DNA of 64,000 bases from Maribacter arcticus (GTDB taxonomy: Bacteria > Bacteroidota > Bacteroidia > Flavobacteriales > Flavobacteriaceae): positions 1-64,000 of the forward strand of contig NZ_FUYL01000008.1 in NCBI RefSeq assembly GCF_900167935.1. Reading direction: 5' to 3'. Made by a program: the position numbers and the translations under genes. The notes under the pieces were generated by a model. The model had not been told where the DNA came from. It made no database searches and worked only from the letters and a program-made list of their open reading frames with translations. Shown here in pieces: positions 60,921 through 64,000 of the stretch. Each line of letters starts with the position of its first letter. Position 1 is the stretch's first letter.

Positions 60921-61649
60921 ATGTCAAAAGAATATGATAAAATTACCGCCTCACATTATGCTGCTTATCGACCTTCATTACATGCTAAAATATTAAAAGC
61001 GGTTTTCGATTCTAGCGAAAAATTTGAATTAGGGTTCGATGTTGGTTGTGGTACTGGTAAATCTTCAATTGCACTAGCAAACTATTGTTCAAATGTGGTT
61101 GGTGTAGACCCTAGTAATGAGATGTTGGAAAAATCGCTACAACATCCCCTAATCACCTATCAATTAATTGATTCTAACACGTTCAATTTTGATAACGATG
61201 TCTTTGATATCATTACGTTTGCCGGTTCACTATATTATGCGAAATCACAATCGACATTAGATGAAATTATAAGAGTTGCAAAGAAAAACTGCAGGATTAT
61301 AATTTATGATTTTGAAATATTTCTAGAACCTATATGTATCCAATTAGGCCTCAGGAGTGATATAAAACAACCAAATGATTATAATCATCAAGCTAACTTT
61401 TCAGAGCTTGATGAACAGTTTATAACCCTGGATAATGAGCAAATTAATTTGGTTTCATTAGATATCAAAATTACAGACCTAGCTCATTTATTATTATCCT
61501 CAAAAGATAACTATGTTAGATTATCAGAAGCATTTGGTGCAATTAATCTCTATGATGAAACAACAATGCGGTTACAAACAGTTTTTAAAAATGAAATGAC
61601 CACTTTGAAAGCGATGACATATTTAACTTCTTATAGCGTCATTAAATAA
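60921..61649 (+). CDS. SAM-dependent methyltransferase
   Basis: 242 residues. Class I Rossmann motif I: LGFDVGCGTGKSSIAL; motif II region VVGVDPSNEMLEKSL; later FDIITFAGSLYYAKSQS and RIIIYDFEIFLEPI. No extra domain. It starts 2 bases after the GNAT stop and ends the operon, 22 bases before the convergent HisIE stop. Confidence 0.88.
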   Translation: MSKEYDKITASHYAAYRPSLHAKILKAVFDSSEKFELGFDVGCGTGKSSIALANYCSNVVGVDPSNEMLEKSLQHPLITYQLIDSNTFNFDNDVFDIITFAGSLYYAKSQSTLDEIIRVAKKNCRIIIYDFEIFLEPICIQLGLRSDIKQPNDYNHQANFSELDEQFITLDNEQINLVSLDIKITDLAHLLLSSKDNYVRLSEAFGAINLYDETTMRLQTVFKNEMTTLKAMTYLTSYSVIK

Positions 61650-61671
61650 CCTTAAAAGTAGATTAAAGCAT

Positions 61672-62295
61672 TTACTTTTTTCTCTTCATCAATTCTGCCT
61701 CTATATCTTTTAAGGTAAACCCTTTTGCCTGCAAAAGCATTAGGTAATGGAAAAGTAAATCTGCGCTCTCATACAGGAACAAATCATCATTATTATCCAT
61801 TGCCTCAATTACCGTTTCCACCGCTTCCTCCCCTACTTTCTGGGCAATCTTGTTAATACCTTTTTCAAATAGCGATGCTACATACGATTTTTCACCATCA
61901 GCAGCGGTACGTCTTTGTTCTATAGTCGCTTCTAATTCTGAAAAGAAACCAAAATTTGAATTATTTTCTTCTTCCCAACACGTGTCTGTTCCTTTATGGC
62001 AGGTTGGTCCAACAGGATGTACTGAAATAAGCAATGAATCATTATCACAATCATTCTTAATACTTACTAAGTTTAGGAAATTACCACTCTCCTCACCTTT
62101 GGTCCATAACCGTTTTTTGGAACGACTAAAAAATGTCACCTTACCCGTTTCAATGGTTTTAGTTAAGGCTTCAGCATTCATGTAACCAAGCATCAATACA
62201 TTTTTAGTGCGTGAATCTTGAATGATTGCAGGCACTAATCCGTCACTCATTTTATTCCAATCAGGTGTATTATAATTCATATTCTTATTACTCAT
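61672..62295 (-). CDS. hisI: Bifunctional phosphoribosyl-AMP cyclohydrolase / phosphoribosyl-ATP pyrophosphatase
   Basis: 207 residues (HisIE). HisI part: GLVPAIIQDSRTKNVLMLGY, TFFSRSKKRLWTKGEESGNF, DCDNDSLLISVHPVGPTCHK and GTDTCW, with the zinc Cys residues and Asp cluster. HisE part from about 115: YVASLFEKGINKIAQKVGEE and AVETVIEAMDNNDDLFLYES, ADLLFHYLMLLQAKG. It catalyses steps 2 and 3 of histidine synthesis. It is downstream of hisF on the same strand, with a racemase gene between. Confidence 0.95.
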   Translation of the reverse strand: MSNKNMNYNTPDWNKMSDGLVPAIIQDSRTKNVLMLGYMNAEALTKTIETGKVTFFSRSKKRLWTKGEESGNFLNLVSIKNDCDNDSLLISVHPVGPTCHKGTDTCWEEENNSNFGFFSELEATIEQRRTAADGEKSYVASLFEKGINKIAQKVGEEAVETVIEAMDNNDDLFLYESADLLFHYLMLLQAKGFTLKDIEAELMKRKK

Positions 62296-62470
62296 TACTT
62301 TTATATCTTTTTCTATCCTTACGGCTCTTTTGGCCGACTAAGCATTTTTGGTCGTTCTGAATGCAGTTTAAGGCCCTTTTCGTGTTTCCAAGCCTTCGAC
62401 TTCGTTGGGGATAGCCTTTGGTTTATTAAATCTACATACTGAGAACTGATACTGCCAACTGAATACTAAG
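62296..62470. repeat. Spacer with CTTCGACT- and CAGT-type repeats
   Basis: CCAAGCCTTCGACTTCG at 62383-62405 and, on the complementary strand at 62431-62470, CAGTTGGCAGTATCAGTTCTC then AGTATG. The repeat runs onto the TAG of the racemase gene. Confidence 0.55.
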
Positions 62471-63158
62471 AAAGGGCAAACTCTACAGCAGCAAACGCAT
62501 GCTCTTTAGTGGTATCAATAACCACAATATCACAATCTTCCTGTTGAATCAACAAAGGTATTTCTGTACAACCTAAAATCACTCCTTCTGCTCCTTCTTT
62601 TTTCGACTTTTTAATAATGTCCAAATATAATTGCTTGGACTCTTCAGTTGTTATACCCTTAGATAACTCTGAATAAATAATCTTATGGACTATCTCACGG
62701 TCTGCTTCATTAGGAATCAACACTTCGATACCAAATCGGTTTTTAAGAATGTCTTTGTAAAAATCTAATTCCATAGTGTATTTAGTGCCAAGCAACAACA
62801 CTTTCTTACATCCCTTTTCCTTCACCGCATTACCCGCCACTTCTGCAATATGCAATAAAGGAACGGTTATTTTTTCTTTAATAGTAGGGACACTTAAATG
62901 CATTGTATTAGCACAAATAAGAATTACTTCTGCACCCGATTTTTCTAATCGAACTGCAATATCGGTCATTTGCGTATGCAGAGCATTCCAATCTCCTTTA
63001 GCTTGCTTGGTCGATATATCAGCAAAATTCACCGATTCAATAAGACACTCACAAGAATTTTGTCCACCTAATAATTCCGCAACTCGGGTATTCAACAATT
63101 GGTAATACAACTGTGTTGACTGCCAGGTTATACCTCCGATTAATCCTATTTTTTTCAT
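62466..63158 (-). CDS. Aspartate/glutamate racemase family protein
   Basis: 230 residues. N-terminal KKIGLIGGITWQSTQLYYQL; first catalytic Cys in ILICANTMH and the second in VILGCTEIPLLI; the pattern is that of PLP-independent Asp/Glu or broad-range amino-acid racemases. It lies between hisF and hisIE on the same strand, with repeat-filled spacers on both sides (170 and 208 bases). The product may be a cell-wall or signalling D-amino acid, unrelated to histidine. Confidence 0.9.
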   Translation of the reverse strand: MKKIGLIGGITWQSTQLYYQLLNTRVAELLGGQNSCECLIESVNFADISTKQAKGDWNALHTQMTDIAVRLEKSGAEVILICANTMHLSVPTIKEKITVPLLHIAEVAGNAVKEKGCKKVLLLGTKYTMELDFYKDILKNRFGIEVLIPNEADREIVHKIIYSELSKGITTEESKQLYLDIIKKSKKEGAEGVILGCTEIPLLIQQEDCDIVVIDTTKEHAFAAVEFALS

Positions 63159-63366
63159 TGCTTAAAATTTAATTCGATACTCTTTGTCAGTCTAATCGCT
63201 GGCGAAGACACTTTTTGTTTTCCTAGGCCTTTGACTGCGCTCAGGATTACATATCGTTCAATAAATAGAATCCAGTTACTGAGCAACAACCTTTCGTGTT
63301 CCAGTCCCTTCGACTACCCTCAGAAAGCCATTTTGTTAAACTAAAACTTTCACTGCATACTGACTA
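63159..63366. repeat. Spacer with CTTCGACTNCCCTCAG- and CAGT-type repeats
   Basis: CCTTTGACTGCGCTCAGGAT at 63226-63245, CCCTTCGACTACCCTCAG at 63306-63323 and, complementary at 63347-63368, AGTAGTCAGTATGCAGTG. The repeat runs onto the hisF stop. No gene is present. Confidence 0.55.
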
Positions 63367-64000
63367 CTATATACGAACCGGTATTCCATTCTCCCTTAAC
63401 TCTATCTTCAACTCTTGTATACCAATCTCCTTAAAGTGAAACACACTCGCCGCCAAAGCTGCATCTGCTTTTCCTACTACAAAGGTATCGGTAAAATGTT
63501 GTTTGTTTCCTGCACCTCCCGATGCAATAATGGGTATATTCAATTCTGTTGACAACTTAGCTAAAGCTTCGTTTGCAAATCCGTCTTTAGTACCATCATG
63601 ATCCATAGAGGTAAAAAGAATTTCTCCCGCTCCACGTTCTTCTACCTCTTTTGCCCATTCGAATAACTTACGTTCTGTAGGTACTTTTCCACCTACTAAA
63701 TGCACAATCCATTCACCGTCTATCTGTTTTGCATCAATAGCAACTACAATACACTGTGAACCGAATTTTGCCGATAAATCATTAATTAGCTGTGGATTCT
63801 TAACTGCAGATGAATTAATGGAAACTTTATCTGCGCCATTCTGAAGCAAAATATCTACATCCTCAACTGAAGAAATTCCACCACCCACGGTAAAGGGAAT
63901 ATTCACTTTTTCAGCAACACGATATACTAAATCGGCAAGAGTTTTACGTTTCTGTTCAGTGGCCGATATATCCAAAAATACTAATTCATCTGCACCTTCT
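63367..64000 (-). CDS. hisF: Imidazole glycerol phosphate synthase cyclase subunit (partial, N-terminus outside)
   Basis: 211 codons are visible and the frame runs off the right edge. TIM-barrel signatures: [64 protein letters not shown] (catalytic Asp) and [14 protein letters not shown], ending [10 protein letters not shown]. With HisH it forms the imidazole ring and AICAR. The first two barrel strands and the start lie beyond 64000. Confidence 0.95.
   Translation of the reverse strand, partial: EGADELVFLDISATEQKRKTLADLVYRVAEKVNIPFTVGGGISSVEDVDILLQNGADKVSINSSAVKNPQLINDLSAKFGSQCIVVAIDAKQIDGEWIVHLVGGKVPTERKLFEWAKEVEERGAGEILFTSMDHDGTKDGFANEALAKLSTELNIPIIASGGAGNKQHFTDTFVVGKADAALAASVFHFKEIGIQELKIELRENGIPVRI

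Overview
The window looks like a chromosome segment from a marine-type member of the Flavobacteriaceae (Bacteroidota). The evidence is an A+T-rich sequence, a short RpoD ending in a typical flavobacterial tail, many lipoproteins with Bacteroidota-type signal peptides, starts without clear Shine-Dalgarno sequences, a few TAnnTTTG-type -7 boxes, MenB (menaquinone), and a HisF/HisIE histidine locus. No tRNA, rRNA, CRISPR array, prophage or recognisable transposase was seen.

Layout. 1-16.3 kb is mostly core or accessory housekeeping: a GntR/FCD regulator with a perfect palindromic operator, an ECF sigma factor with a membrane partner, a nucleotidyltransferase/amidohydrolase pair, a VWA lipoprotein, an OmpA-like lipoprotein, and a four-gene exported operon (cytochrome c/VCBS protein, 3D-domain protein, murein amidase, M14 carboxypeptidase). 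A DUF2452 protein, serine hydrolase, MenB, PAP2 phosphatase and SDR follow. 16.6-22.1 kb is accessory: a TPR/class III adenylate cyclase with a PixA-like partner, a decayed second copy of the cyclase C-terminus, an old yellow enzyme, and an ExbD-like lipoprotein enclosed by repeat elements. 22.1-30.2 kb holds a glycosyltransferase, a membrane alpha/beta hydrolase, a DEAD-type helicase, a 2-hydroxyacid dehydrogenase, a DUF6155-like protein and rpoD, followed by two tiny related ORFs on the opposite strand.

31-42 kb is the most coherent system. A tightly packed six-gene minus-strand operon reads hybrid histidine kinase, response regulator, HEAT-repeat membrane protein, processive GT2 synthase, LTA-synthase-like phosphoglycerol transferase with C-terminal TPRs, and TPR/YaiO outer-membrane barrel. 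It converges on a secreted GDPD-type phosphodiesterase that carries an N-terminal ILEI/FAM3-like domain. I infer a two-component-controlled machine that makes, decorates with phosphoglycerol and exports a surface glycan, with a phosphodiesterase able to act on it.

42-53.8 kb is again mostly core: M19 dipeptidase, thioesterase, cysE-cysM, corA, truA, a ChlI-like AAA+ ATPase with a VWA partner, and a DUF1853 protein whose start is blurred by low-complexity repeats. 53.9-59 kb is a second accessory stretch in which short gene sets (MORN-like lipoprotein; ECF sigma plus small protein; AraC/barrel/acetyltransferase/cupin plus a broken SDR) are separated by hairpin-rich elements of about 140-220 bp. 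The same element family occurs at 21.9 kb. These elements have GTTGCC..AACAAT-type left ends and TTAGCYCA.ACGTTA-type right ends and recall integron attC sites, although no integrase is visible. 59.5-64 kb has a VOC protein, an HxlR regulator, a GNAT, a methyltransferase, and the end of the his operon with an amino-acid racemase inserted between hisF and hisIE.

Two kinds of intergenic quasi-repeat (CAGTATNCAGT-like and CAACGAACAAC-like) recur across the window, usually against stop codons or in long spacers.
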